DNA from: Torymus aiolomorphi
Lineage: Eukaryota; Arthropoda; Insecta; Hymenoptera; Torymidae
DNA: 64,000 nucleotides
Direction of reading: 5' to 3'
NCBI GenBank assembly: GCA_036365515.1
Contig: CM070873.1
Location: 222,320,876-222,384,875, forward strand
Shown: positions 34,117 to 46,045 of the stretch, piece after piece
Layout of the letters: every line of letters begins with the position of its first letter
How positions within the stretch are numbered: position 1 is the first letter of the stretch
The notes under the pieces: generated by a model
What the model saw: the letters and a program-made list of their open reading frames with translations, nothing else
Databases searched by the model: none
What the model was told of the DNA's origin: nothing
Made by a program: the position numbers and the translations under genes

Positions 34117-34403
34117 ATGGAAGGAGAAAGTGAATCCGTCGAAAGTAAAGAAGAACTGTCTTCGGACAGTGATGCAAAACTGGAGGTAAAAGTAAAATAA
34201 AGTTTCTGAAACCAGCTATTTGGAAAAAACGATTAGATAAAAGTGACTGTTACTTTTGCATGACAAATGTAACTAGGGTAAATAAGGCGCGACCAGATAA
34301 AATATTGTATGCGACAGTTTCTAGTGTCATTCGTCCACAGAAGCAAATAGTCGAAAGTTTGATAGATGAGGCTTTACGAGACAGCCCCTCCCAGTCAGTG
34401 TAA
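34117..34403 (+). pseudogene. N-terminal part of the same arthropod gene family, opposite orientation
   Basis: ATG at 34117 opens an acidic stretch (ESESVESKEELSSDSDAK). After a frameshift near 34190, a second frame reads PAIWKKRLDKSDCYFCMTN, NKARPDKILYATVSSVIRPQ and EALRDSPSQSV, with a stop at 34401. The CYFC motif and the order match the N-terminus of the family whose C-terminus is on the minus strand at 33088-33993, so a local inversion has separated the halves. Confidence 0.6.
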
Positions 34404-35714
34404 CTTTATTTTTCGTATGTTTATATTGTTAAATGAAAAAATATGATCTCGCGTATTCATTAATCACTTTTAATTCTAAAGATACATATATAAAAGTAAT
34501 TGTGGAAATAAAACAATCAAACGTAGGCAGTAAACGCTTTGAAACAGTTTTCTAAAAAATTTTTAAAATTGTTTTTTGCAATGTCAAGTGCTTTGGAAGT
34601 TTCCATTGAAATTTGAAAAATAATCGATTTGACTTGACTAATTCGTGATAAATTAGAATGCTCATATCTTCGCGAATTTTTATCTTAGAAAAATTTTCAA
34701 AGACGCATTTTATAGCTTTTAATCACTACTTGTGATTACGCTAGTCAATCATAATATTCAAGTTATCCGAGAGAAACTCTAGAGGTAAATATGATTTTGT
34801 TTAACAATTCGCGATTTAGCGATTTGTCTTTGTCTCGCTATAATATTATTCGTATGGAGTGCACACTTATAACTCAAGTATGAGTTAATTAGTTATGTGA
34901 AAAGATATACGTGCAGTCATGAATAATTTACAATGTAACAAATGCTCTTTCGAAAAACGGTTTTTCCGATAAAAAGTTAAAATTGAGAAAAATGCGACTA
35001 CGCTCACGTTTGCTCTTATATCTAATTATTGTCTATGGGCACACTTTCCGGAGGTTGATTTATCGAAAATATGAGTAAAAACGAAGATACTAGGATATTA
35101 AAATGTTTTGACGATAGGCACTTTTTTAATAGCTTAAAGAAATAAAAAAATTCACTCAAGTACACACAGAAGTAATGAAAAATTGATGTTTGTTTTTAGT
35201 TTCATGAAAGTGTATTCGTTTATAATTACCTTTACGATAGCAGAACATGTTCATACAACCATAATTTAGTAAAATTCCTTTTGGTCAAAGGTGTGCAATC
35301 ACTTCTTTAAAAACTATGCAACGGTAACACGAATATTAAACGTTTGGTGGATTTTCCCATATACATACACATATTTGTCCACACCTGCTTATGCCGCCCG
35401 GGCGGCATAAAACTAAAGAAATAACCTCATTAGGGGATCCAACGGAATGGGTAGCAAAACCGACGTGGAGAATCATATATATAAAAGGGGGGCTTCGCCC
35501 CCTGCTCCTCCGCTCGCCAACCTCCATTTTTACAAAATAAATATTAACAATAATGAATAAGGGTAATCTTCTATTAAATAATATCATGAAACATTTATTT
35601 TTTCTTTTAAATTTTCTGTAATTTTTTTTTTTAAATTATTCGTAACATTTATCAATTTTTACGTGTAGTAACGTGTAAAGTTAATTATCAACATACACAT
35701 TAACATATAAGTAG
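34404..35714. other. Noncoding stretch with two GC-rich palindromes
   Basis: GCCGCCCGGGCGGC at 35393-35406 is a perfect palindrome. GGGGGCTTCGCCCCC at about 35487-35501 forms a hairpin with a TTC loop. The 35530-35660 part repeats 9075-9195. No gene is supported. Confidence 0.5.
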
Positions 35715-36128
<414 letters not shown>

Positions 36129-36401
36129 AATTAGAACATCAATATTCTACTTCTAATATTTATTACTTCACAAAAATTAAAAATAAAAGCGTTTTCTTTA
36201 ATGAGAAAAAGTACTGTTTTTTAGTTTTTTCTGTGTAAATTTATAATAATTGATAAGATTATAAAAAATTATAAACATGAAAATTTCAACAAATTTTGAA
36301 CTTTTTTTAAAAATAATTTAATAAGTTAAAATTTTAAAAGTTAATAATTGTTTACAATATAATTTTTAAATTTAATAGTTTATATAATAGAATAAAAACC
36401 C

Positions 36402-36432
36402 GCTGCCAATTCATTGGCACGTGGCTTCCTCT
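36402..36432 (+). repeat. Hairpin terminus (forward)
   Basis: CCGCTGCC with TGCCAATTCATTGGCA at 36404-36419 and GTGGCTTCCTC follows an A-run. The next inverse copy is at 51477-51492. Confidence 0.7.
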
Positions 36433-36564
36433 CACCTTTTCGTCTCACCTCTTACTTCTGGAATGATGGGCCATTACATTGCGATATACCGATCCATTAA
36501 TAATATGTGGAGTGAACGAAATGATTTAGTTAAATGCAAAACAGGGATAAAGAGGGCCATCCAA

Positions 36565-36616
36565 AGCACATGTTTGCCAGCCTCGCCTTCGGCTCGTACG
36601 GTAATTTACACGTGCT
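36565..36616. repeat. GC-rich hairpin with CGAAGG core
   Basis: AGCACATGT pairs with ACACGTGCT. On the minus strand the apex reads ACGAGCCGAAGGCGAGG, and the layout matches the hairpins at 2896-2947 and 19579-19633. A second stem-loop follows at 36617-36710 (TAAAAGTTACATGAGTTTG with CAAACTCACGTAACTTTTA). Confidence 0.65.
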
Positions 36617-36710
36617 TAAAAGTTACATGAGTTTGGAGATATTGCTTTTACCGCTTTTTAACATCTTTGGTGTATCTTAAACATACCTTCAAACTCACGT
36701 AACTTTTAAG

Positions 36711-37319
36711 GGAAATGGTTAGCATTTGAAAAAGGGCAATTTTTTAGCATTTGTTTCTGGAATTAAGAAAAAACCTTTTCTTATTCCCAATGTCGAGAAA
36801 AGGGATGTCGTTTTGGATTATACACGAGTACTTTCCGTTCCTTTATGGTATAAAGAAGTAGTAGAAAAAATCTGTTTGGGAGGTGTGTTTAAAAAAAAAT
36901 TATATAATATTGGTTATTACAAATATTTATTATATATTTATTATAAAATCAATATGGTATTGTATAAAAAAAATCGTTAATAAAAAAAAACAAATATTAA
37001 TTTTACTATCGCCCCGCATTTGTATAGTTAACTTAAAAAATTGTACACTGTTAAAAATATCATTAAATTTAATGCACTTTTAATGTACACTTGCGCATTA
37101 ATTTTCATGAACTTGTAACTTAAATATCATTTAATGCACATTTACCATAAAATTAATGTGAATCTATACAATATTAATGAAAGTACATTAAAATTATTGT
37201 ACCTGTACATAGAAATTACTGCACGAGTACATGAAATATCTGTATTATTATTAAATTACGAGTGTAAATTAAAATTAATGTCTCATGCACAAAGTTTAAT
37301 GAACATGATGATAAAAATT
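36711..37319. other. AT-rich noncoding stretch
   Basis: Three overlapping short frames lack motifs. From 37050 on, the sequence is dense in TTAATGCAC/GTGCATTAA phrases leading into the next array. Confidence 0.35.
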
Positions 37320-37800
37320 ACAGTTCACGTGCATTAAAATTACTGTTGAAGATAACGAAATTTAATTACATTTCATAAAATTACATTACATTATACGAAT
37401 AATTAAATCAACTAATGCACATTAAATTTAAAGTACCATGCTTTAAACTTCGTATACATAAACATAAATTATGCAGTTCGTGTGAATTAAAATTAATGTG
37501 AATGTGACAAATTTAATAAACTTTACATGAAATTTCATGACAAAACGAAATAAGCTTTTCCAGTACTGAGCATTAAATTTAAGTAACGATCCATTGAATT
37601 TTATTCACATCCGCATAAATAACACAGTTCACATGCATTAAAATTAATGTCATGATATTAAAAATTTAATTAACTTTACATGAAATTTTATGACAAAACG
37701 AAAAAGGACATTCCAGTTCTGAGCATTACATTTGACTAACGATCCATGGAATTTCTTTTCCATCCGCATAAATAATACAATTCACGTGCATTCAGATAAA
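37320..37800. repeat. Degenerate tandem repeat of about 150-165 bp rich in GTGCATTAAAATTA
   Basis: TTCACGTGCATTAAAATTA-like phrases occur near 37323, 37480, 37626 and 37790. The last two units share CATGAAATTT(T/C)ATGACAAAACG and TTCCAGT(A/T)CTGAGCATTA. Related words occur at 50480-50830. Confidence 0.65.
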
Positions 37801-38190
37801 ATGATAAAAATGTAGATTCCTACTTATCGACGACAATGGTTTTTATTTAATTAAACAATTTTTTAATATTTTTTCGGAAAGATACATCAATTATGCACTC
37901 CGTATATGTAAATACTGCATTCAGGAATTTTTTTGAAGGGTTCTACCAGTAATGGCACGAGAAATATTTTTTTTTGTATTATGTCGGTATCTCACATCAC
38001 CTTATGTAGATATGTATGTACCGGCACTTGAATTTTATTTTTATTATCGTATTGAAACACTAATTTTAGAACAAAGTGTTCTGTCACGCTTTTCGGAATG
38101 CCATTAAGTACACTCTATTAAATTTTCAAATGATTTCACTGATTACATTTTTCGAAAATCGTTTTTGAAATGTTTGAGGCTTGGTTCTAA

Positions 38191-38754
38191 TTAAGGGGGT
38201 TCATCCAACTAGGAACGTATCAAGAATCAATGTCACCCCGCACCGCGCGCACAGGCTTGCTCGCATGGGGCCCCCACTCTTGTAGTCAGAGCGCGTGTTT
38301 ATACGGGACTGACACTTACACATAGCTTCGTGCTGTCTGTGAGCGTGCACACAGAGCGGCGCTCGTCTGTGTGTTCCCCCACCGCTCTAGCGTCGTCTGC
38401 ACGCGCGGCCGTACACCTAAAATTCCATACTTTCAACTATAATATCTTAAAAACGGTGAAGCTAGGATCTCTGAACTTGTAATATGATATTCTAATTATT
38501 GATCTTAATAACATATTAGTTTTTCAGACAAACGCTAAATGTATCTTTGAAGTTATAGACTGAATCGATCTTTCGCGCGTGTACGTCCCATAAGACGCCG
38601 TGTTAAAATGCTCAAATTTGACAATTAATATCTCAATAACGGTGAAGCTAGGCTCTTTTTTGTGAGGATATCATATAGATAATGATGTCAGGTTCATGTG
38701 AAAAAAGTTTCAAAGACTTCCTAAATAAACTGAAAATTGGATGAACCCCCTTAA
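38191..38754. mobile_element. 564-bp MITE with TTAAGGGGGTTCATCCAA inverted ends
   Basis: The left end TTAAGGGGGTTCATCCAA and right end TTGGATGAACCCCCTTAA are exact inverse copies. TTAA at both edges fits a TTAA target duplication as in piggyBac-type elements (inference). The interior holds a GC-rich block (38230-38410) and two diverged copies of AACGGTGAAGCTAGG (near 38453 and 38641). Confidence 0.8.
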
Positions 38755-39021
38755 TTACAAATGACAAAAACGTTTTTGGAAAAATCTAATAGATGGAATC
38801 ATTTGGGAATTTAATAGAATTACTTAACGCCATTTCGAAGGGCGTGAAAGAACGCATTTTTCTAAAATTTTTGTGTATATGTGATGCAAGAAATAAAATT
38901 TAGGTGCTGATAAGGTAGGGATCTATATTGGATTTGAACATGATCTTAAGGGGGTGTCAAACTCAATTTTTACCGACCGAGCAAAAAATATATTGTTTTA
39001 ATAGAAAAAAAAAAATATAAC

Positions 39022-39240
39022 GATATATGAAAAATAATGAGTGCATTGCCCTCCGTAATTACATTATTAATCATTCTGCAAAATGCCAAGTCAATATTCA
39101 AAAGCGTCTAAGAATGGCATTTGAACGAAAATTTCGTTCAAATGCCATTCTCAGATGCCTTAAAATATCGACGTGAAACTTTGCAGAATGATTCATAATG
39201 TCATTACGGAGGGCAATGCACTCATGATTATGCATAATAT
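39022..39240. repeat. Fold-back of about 220 bp
   Basis: Arms pair around GAACGAAAATTTCGTTC near 39122-39138. Landmarks are GAGTGCATTGCCCTCCGTAA on the left and its inverse on the right near 39205-39222. Confidence 0.85.
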
Positions 39241-39289
39241 TATAAAAAAAAAATAGATTATTGTACCATATGGGTAATATGTAGCATCG

Positions 39290-39678
39290 CGAGATTCGCG
39301 AATCGGCGACGGCAGCGACAGCAGCGGCCAGCGGCGCGGCCTTGCCCGTGTGTGTGTACGCGCATGCGCTGCTGGCTGCAGCACAGCTGAGCTGTCCATC
39401 GGCGATGCCTGGGCCTAGGCCCTCCGGGAGGCGGTCCCGTGTTGCCGCCACCACCTCCGCCGCCACCTTCGCCACCTGTGCCCTCCTCTATCCATTGATG
39501 CTTATCGACGTGTCATCGGTGTGCCTGCCGCCGGGACCGCTCGCAGACGGCGCAGCCTGGAGCGCCGCATCAGCCGCCCACCTCGCAGACCGTAGCGTCC
39601 GTACCGCACCGTGTGCGTGCACACCCAACGGACCGTGCCGCTTAGACTTGGCCCCGCCGTAAGACAGAAAAGTAAGTG
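39290..39678 (+). other. GC- and CpG-rich island ending in a splice-donor-like site
   Basis: The base composition changes abruptly from AT-rich to GC-rich, with many CG dinucleotides. The 39342-39662 frame (PPGPLADGAAWSAASAAHLA) is open but matches nothing I know. AAAGTAAGT, a good donor consensus, lies at 39670-39678. It could be the first exon or promoter of a gene, or a captured fragment. Confidence 0.35.
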
Positions 39679-39707
39679 ATTCAAGAATTTATTTATTTTA
39701 CGGCGTT

Positions 39708-39741
39708 GTTATTTGTACGACAGATCTGTCGTACAAATAAC
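39708..39741. repeat. Perfect 34-bp palindrome
   Basis: GTTATTTGTACGACAGA is followed directly by its inverse complement. Confidence 0.9.
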
Positions 39742-39949
39742 CTATAACCCACTTAGAAACGTGTAAAAATCACTGTTTTGAAAGTCTGACATGGAAGGGA
39801 CTATTATTTCTTTAGTCAAGCGTCAATCCTTGCCTATTTTTTTCTTTAATCAAGCGTCAATTCTTCGGCTAAAGAAAATTGAAGGTTAGGTTTTACGTAT
39901 ATATAGGTATACCTATCTAGCAATCTGGCGTATAAATAACAACGGCCAA

Positions 39950-40110
39950 CTGTAGATTTGATGCGCTTTTTCGACTTTTCATTCCAAAGATTACAGATCA
40001 AAATAATCAGCAAGTGTGGAGATACTGCATTTTCTGTGTATTTTTCAAAATATTTTCAAGAAAAGTCATTTCCTCCAAACTGGCTGATTGAGTAGATCTG
40101 AAATCTAATA
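39950..40110 (+). repeat. Left fragment of the 313-bp satellite
   Basis: It carries ATGCGCTTTTTCGACTTTTC, GCAAGTGTGGAGATA and CTGGCTGATTGAGTAGATCTG as in 41625-43340. The TIR element at 40113-41622 cuts it off. Confidence 0.85.
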
Positions 40111-40112
40111 TA

Positions 40113-41622
40113 CAGGGTGTGTCAAAAGTTCCGGGACGGCCAGTTATCTCAGCGGGAATGCATTTTCGGAAAAAATGTTTCATACAAAAGATGTAGGATT
40201 TTTCCCTGGCTATCTGATGGTGATCTTGAATTTGACCTTGGGCTTGACCTTCAAGGTCATTTGAAGGTCAAGTCGAATTTTTTAAATGGGAACCCTCCTT
40301 TTTTATTGCGCAAACCGAAAGAGGGAAAAATTCTCTTTCCAACGATATAAGACATATACGCGGTCAAATGTGATCTAGAGGTCGTTTCAAGGTCAAGTCG
40401 GTAAAATGAGGTCAAATTGATCTTGGGCAGTCCAAAGCATGGAAACTAAGGGCGTTGGGAAAAAACTTTCCATACGAAAGTTTCCGCAAATCGAATGGAC
40501 CATCTGATGGTGACCATGAATTTGACCTTGGGCTTGACTTTCAAGGTCATTTAAAGGTCAAGTCGAATTGTTTGAATGGGAACCCTCTTTTTGTTGCAGA
40601 AATGCGAGAAAACTTACCTTTCCAGGAGGGTAAGATACATCTGGGGTAAAAGTGAGCCGAAGGTCATTTGAAGGTCAACGTTCTTATACTCTGATCATCT
40701 GGACACCCCATCGAATTTCGTGTATCAGGGCGTTAAAAAACATTGTTTGTGCAAACGTTTCTGGATCAAAACCCAGACCTGGGACCTGGCTAATCACCGC
40801 TGACCTTGGAACGACCTTGGGTCGACCCAACGGGGCAAACCGACCCCAGATACGGGTTCAGCGACCCCGAAAACCCATGGGTCCGTGGTTTCAAGCACCT
40901 TCTGCAATTCCTTCTGGTTTGACCTTGGAACGACCTTGGGTCGATCCAACGGGGCAAACCGACCCCAGATACGGGTTCAGCGACCCCGAAAACCCATGGG
41001 TCCGTGGTTTTAAGCACCTTCTGCAATTCCTTCTAGTTTGACCTTGGAACGACCTTGGGTCGATCCAGCGGGGCAAACCGACCCCAGATACGGGTTCAGC
41101 GACCCCGAAAACCCATGGGTCCGTGGCCCGCATTTCTGCAACAAAAAGAGGGTTCCCATTCAAAAAATTCGACTTGACATTCAAATGACCTTGAAGGTCA
41201 AGCCCAAGGCCAAATTCAAGGTCACCATCAGATGCTCCATTCGATTTGCGGAAACTTTCGTATGGAAAGTTTTTTCCCAACGCCCTTAGTTTCCATGCTA
41301 TGGACTGCCAAAGATCAATTTGACCTCATTTTACCGACTTGACCTTGAAACGACCTCTAGATCACATTTGACCCCTTATGTATCTTATATTGGTGGAAAG
41401 AGAATTTTTCCCTCTTTCGGTTTCCGCAATAAAAAAGGGGGCTTCCCATTTAACAAATTCGACTCGACCTTCAAATGACCTTGAAGGTTAAGCCCAAGGT
41501 CAAATTCAAAGTCACCATCAGATAGCCAGGGAAAAATCCTACATCTTTTGTATGAAACATTTTTTCCGAAAATGCATTCCCGCTGAGATAACTGGCCGTC
41601 CCGGAACTTTTGACACACCCTG
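40113..41622. mobile_element. 1.5-kb TIR element with arms of about 495 bp, inserted at TA
   Basis: The ends CAGGGTGTGTCAAAAGTTCC and the exact inverse are flanked by TA (40111-40112 and 41623-41624). Neighbouring satellite units show the unfilled site AATATACAATGCC. Arms run to about 40610 and from 41130. The arms contain many TCAAGGTCA and CCAAGGTCA words. The middle has a 119-bp tandem triplet. Open frames in the arms (40117-40350, 41385-41708) mirror each other and have no known motif. A TA duplication and CAGGG ends fit a Tc1/mariner-type nonautonomous element (inference). Confidence 0.85.
40800..41125 (+). repeat. 119-bp tandem repeat, three copies (last partial)
   Basis: TGACCTTGGAACGACCTTGG starts units near 40801, 40920 and 41040. 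The units are almost identical, with GACCCCAGATACGGGTTCAG in each. Confidence 0.92.
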
Positions 41623-41624
41623 TA

Positions 41625-43340
41625 CAATGCCTCAACATGTACTGGATTGTGTGTAAACATTCTCATAAACTTTAAGCGAGGATGAGGAGGTCTACCTTGG
41701 AAATGCACACGCGCTTTTTCGACTTTTCATTTCAAAGATCCCTTTCCATTCTCTACAAATATTTCAAACTTTACACACACTATGTAATACATGCTGAGGG
41801 ACTGTTTATCAAGTTTAAGATCTAAATAATTAGCAAGTGAGGAGATATTGCAATTTGTATGCTCTTTTTAAGAAATGTTCAAGTAAAAAAGTTATTTCCC
41901 CTACACTGGCTGATTGAAAAGATCTAAATTTAATATACAGTGCCACAGCATGCATTGCATTGTGTGAGAACATTCTGGTAAACTATGAGAAAGAGTGAGG
42001 AGGTTTTTGTCGCAAATGCACATGCGGCTTTTTGACATTTCGTTCCAAAGATCCTTTTCCATTCCCTACAAGTATCTTAAACTTTCCATACATAATGGAA
42101 TACATGCTGAGGGACAGTTTATCAAGTTTCAGATCTACATAATTAGTAAGTCTGGAGATATTGCAATTTTTGTGCTTTTTCAGGAAATTTTTAAGAAAGA
42201 AAAGTAATTTCCTCCAAACTGGCTGATTGAATAGATCTGAAACCTAATATACAATGCCTCAGTATGTACTGGATTGTGTGTAAACATTCTCACACACTTT
42301 AAGCGAGGGTGAGGAGGTCTACATTGGAAATGCACACGCGCTTTTTCGACTTTTCATTTCAAAGATCCCTTTCCATTCTCTACAAATATTTCAAACTTTA
42401 CACACACTATGTAACACATGCTGAGGTATTGTTTATCAAGTTTCAGATCTAAATAATTAGCAAGTGTGGAGATATTGCAATTTGTATGCTCTTTTTAAGA
42501 AATGTTCAAGAAAAAAAGTTATTTCCCGTACACTGGCTGATTGAAAAGATCTAAAATTTAATATACAATGCCTTAACATGTATTGGATTGCGTGTTAACA
42601 TTCTGGTAAGCTTTGAGCAATGGTCAGGAGGTCTTAGTTGGAAATGCACTTGCGCTTTTTCGACTTTTCAGTCCAAAGATCCCTTTCCATTCTCTCAACA
42701 TATCTTAAACTTTACACACACCGTGCAATATATGCTGAGGGACAGTTTATCAAGTTTCAGATCTACATAAATAGCAAATCTGGAGATATTGCAATTTTTG
42801 TGCTTTTTCAGGAAATTTTTAAGAAAGAAAAGTAATTTCCTCCAAACTGGCTGATTGAGTAGATCTGAAACCTAATATACAATGTTTCAGCATGTACTGG
42901 ATTATGTGTAAACAATCTCATAAACTTTAAGCGAGGGTGAGGAGGTCTACATTGGAAATGCACACGCGGTTTTTCGACTTTTCATTTCAAAGATCCCTTT
43001 CCATTCTCTACAAATATTTCAAACTTTACACACACTATGTAATACATGCTGAGGGATATTGTTTATCAAGTTTCAAATCTAAATAATTAGCAAGTGTGGA
43101 GATATTGCAATTTGTATGCTCTTTTTAAGAAATGTTCAAGAAAAAAAGTTATTTCGCCTACACTGGCTGATTGAAAAGATCTAAAATTTAATATACAATG
43201 CCTCAACATGTATTGGATTGTGTGTTAACATTCTGGTAAACTTTAAGCGAGGGTGATGAGGTCTTAGTTGGAAATGCACATGCACTTTTTCGACTTTTCA
43301 TTCCAAAGACCCTTTCCATTTTCTACAGATATCTTAACTT
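41625..43340 (+). repeat. 313-bp satellite with dimeric higher-order pattern
   Basis: CTGGCTGATTGA marks units at about 41906, 42219, 42531, 42847 and 43160. Two monomer types alternate (ACTGGCTGATTGAGTAG or GAATAG versus CACTGGCTGATTGAAAAG), giving a dimer of about 626 bp. Short open frames inside are not genes. Confidence 0.88.
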
Positions 43341-44243
43341 TCCATCTATCTACTCCCTCTGTTTCTGGCAGGTCGATACTGCTATCCTCATTCCTATACT
43401 GCTTAACACTTTATTAATATATTCTGTTTTGCCCTAGGCGAAGAGCTCCTGCAGAAGACAACACGTCTTCATATAATTCTACTCTCCTCCAGGGCAGCCA
43501 ACACAACTACCACGTCCTGAAGACATCAGCTAGACAAACATATCGTAGAAGTGAGAGCGAAGGTGTATATAAATATAGTTTGATCTCCTGTGCCAGACTC
43601 GAGTAAGTATTTCACTTCGGATTTGGACTTTATCTTGTAGTACAGCCGAACCTAGTCTCCAACTTTCCATCGGTCTACTCCTCTGTTCCTGGCAGTTCGA
43701 TACTGCTATCCTCATCCCTACTCCTTAATACATTATTAATATATTTTGTATTGTCCTAGGTGAAGAGCTCCTGTAGAAAACAACAAGTCTTCATATAATT
43801 CTACTCTTCTCGAGGACAGCCAACGCAACTACCACTTCCCGAGGACATCACCTAGGCGAACACAACGGAGAAGGGAGGACGAAGATGTAGTTGAATGTAG
43901 TTCGCGCTTCCGTGACAGACTCGAGTAAGTACTTCACTTCGGATTTGGACTTTATCCTGTAGTATAGCCGAACCTAGCCTCCAACTTTCCATCTGTCTAC
44001 TCCTCTGTTCCTGGCAGTTTGATACTGCTCTCCTCATCCCCACTGCCTAAAACATTATTAATATATTTTGTTTTGCTCTAGGCGAAGAGCTCCTGCAGAA
44101 GACAACAGGTCTTCATATCATTCTACTCTCCTCGAGGGCAGCCAACGCAACTACCACTTCCCGAGGACATCACCTAGGCGGACACGACGGAGAAGGGACG
44201 ACGAAGGTATACTTGAATGTCTGCGCTCCCGCGACAGACTCGA
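43341..44243 (+). repeat. About 320-bp tandem repeat, three units each with an exon-like segment
   Basis: Units share AACTTTCCATC, CTGGCAG, then an acceptor-like TTTTGCCCTAG, a 162-165-bp segment, and a donor-like CTCGAGTAAGT. Exon-like segments are 43438-43602 (165 bp), 43760-43924 (165) and 44082-44243 (162), all multiples of three. Units one and three are open in the phase giving RRAPAEDN. Unit two has TGA where the others have CGA. The third unit lacks the donor. The opposite strand also has conserved frames, so coding is unproven. Confidence 0.7.
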
Positions 44244-44247
44244 GATG

Positions 44248-44794
44248 TAGTCTAGGCGCCAGGGGGGTTTCCGTGGCCGATGGATGTCCACACTTCCACC
44301 AAAGCTTTTCTTACGTATTTTTGACTGCTGATTCTGAATTTCGAAGGTGGAATGTCGCCAGACTGTTAGATTTTTGTTATTAACAATTTAATTGTTTAAA
44401 TTGCTGCCAAATCAATATGATTAATTATAACTGAATCCTAACTGCCTAAAACTGTAGTAAATTGATCTAGAATATGCTCGTTTTTTCAGAATTGAAAAAT
44501 TTTAATTAGAACCCGAATTATTGCAAATTTAGTGCAATAAGTCGCGAATTCGAGCGCAAACGTGCATAATTCTAGATCAATTTACTACAGTTTTAGACAG
44601 TTAGGATTCAGTTATAATTAATCATATTGATTTGGCCGCAGTTTAAACAATTAAATTGTTAATAACAAAAAACTAACATTCTGGCGACTGTCCACCTTCG
44701 AAATTCAGAATCAGCAGACAAAAATACGTAAGAAAAGCTTTGGTGGAGGCGTGGACATCCATCGGCCACGGAAACCCCCCTGGTGCCTAGACTA
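44248..44794. mobile_element. 547-bp fold-back MITE
   Basis: TAGTCTAGGCGCCAGGGGGG and its near-inverse end at 44794. Arms of about 225 bp pair (GGCCGATGGATGTCCAC, AAATTGATCTAGAAT). The spacer near 44480-44560 is unpaired. Confidence 0.87.
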
Positions 44795-45184
44795 ATGTCA
44801 GTATTTAGGGCACACCTGATTTTTAGGTACGAATTATATCTCCCCAAAAAGTAACAGTTTTCTGCGGGTGCACACGGAAAGAAAACTCTTACTGCTACAG
44901 TTAAACGGCTTACTCGTGGAGTATAGGAGTTCCTTTACTATATAAGTAAGGTGGTTTTAGCAATCTTAGTAAGGGACCCATACTTTTACAGTATGTTGCT
45001 TTTCATACTACAACAGTTACACAATTATACGATCGTTGGATCAGCAGCATATACCGACGTAACAGCGTCACACGATTTTAGTATACATTGCTTCCACCTT
45101 CAATTGTAAGGGAGAAATACTATAGCGGTAACGGTTGCTACCTGCTAATACGGAAATGACAACTATTATAAGGAAGTGTTACTT
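44795..45184. other. Noncoding stretch, nothing recognised
   Basis: Mixed-composition sequence. I found no open frame, RNA or repeat to support. Confidence 0.35.
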
Positions 45185-45620
45185 ATCGATAATTGAAAGC
45201 ATCGAATGCGTCGTCTAGGTCTTTGAGGTGGTCAATGATGGAGTCGAGGTGATGCGCTCCGAAGTTTTTTGCGTTTAGATCCCAGGACGCATCTAATACG
45301 TAGTCAAAGTGTTCGAGGTAGCCGATGATGATGTCTAGGTCGTGCGCTCCGTAGTTTTTTGTCTCTAGATGTTGGAACGTATCAAATGCGTGGTTTAGGT
45401 CTTTGTGGTAGCCGATGATGGAGTCTAGGTTTTTTGCATTAAAATATCAGGGCGCATCTAATACGCAGTGCAGGTGTTCAGGGTAGCCGATGACGAGGTC
45501 TAGGTGGTGCGCTTTGTAGTCTTTTGCGTTTGGATATCAGGGCGCATCTAATACGTGGTCCAGGTCTTCGGGGAAGCCGGTGACGATATTTAGGTGGTGC
45601 GCTCCGTAGTTTTTGGCTAA
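45185..45620 (-). repeat. Minisatellite related, on the opposite strand, to 47935-48795
   Basis: Units carry GATGATGGAGTCTAGGT-like, GTGCGCTCCGTAGTTTTTTG and CGCATCTAATACG phrases. On the minus strand they give the GGAGCGCA and CTAGAC words of the plus-strand array 2.3 kb away. About five diverged units. Confidence 0.75.
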
Positions 45621-45764
45621 TAGGTGTTGGACATGTCAAAACTTAAAGTATTACTAATCACGTAATTTTATACTATAAGTAAAAATCGTGATTATAAATA
45701 AATACTTATTCGAACGTAATTACGTTCAAATTGACATGTGTTTGTAATAAAAAAAATAGTAAAT

Positions 45765-46045
45765 ATTAAAATGCGTATAGGCGAAATACGCACAATTATT
45801 CATAATAAATAATGCGTATATGCGAAATGCGCACAATTATTTATCATACAAAAATGCGTATAGGCGAAATACGCACAATTATTTATAATAAAAAATTTGT
45901 ACAAGCGAAATACGCACAATTATTTACAATATCAAAAATATGTATAAGCGAAATACGCACAGTTGTTTATAATGCAAAAATGCGTATAGACGAAATACGC
46001 ACAATTATTAGTTATAAGGAAAGGTGTATGGGCGAACATATTTAA
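45765..46045 (+). repeat. About 42-bp repeat built on stem-loop GCGTAT-AGGCGAA-ATACGC, seven units
   Basis: Each unit carries GCGTAT, a seven-base loop with GCGAA, and ATACGC, then ACAATTATTTATAAT. The units stand near 45769, 45810, 45852, 45895, 45940, 45979 and 46023. The frame 45812-46045 is a by-product. Confidence 0.88.
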
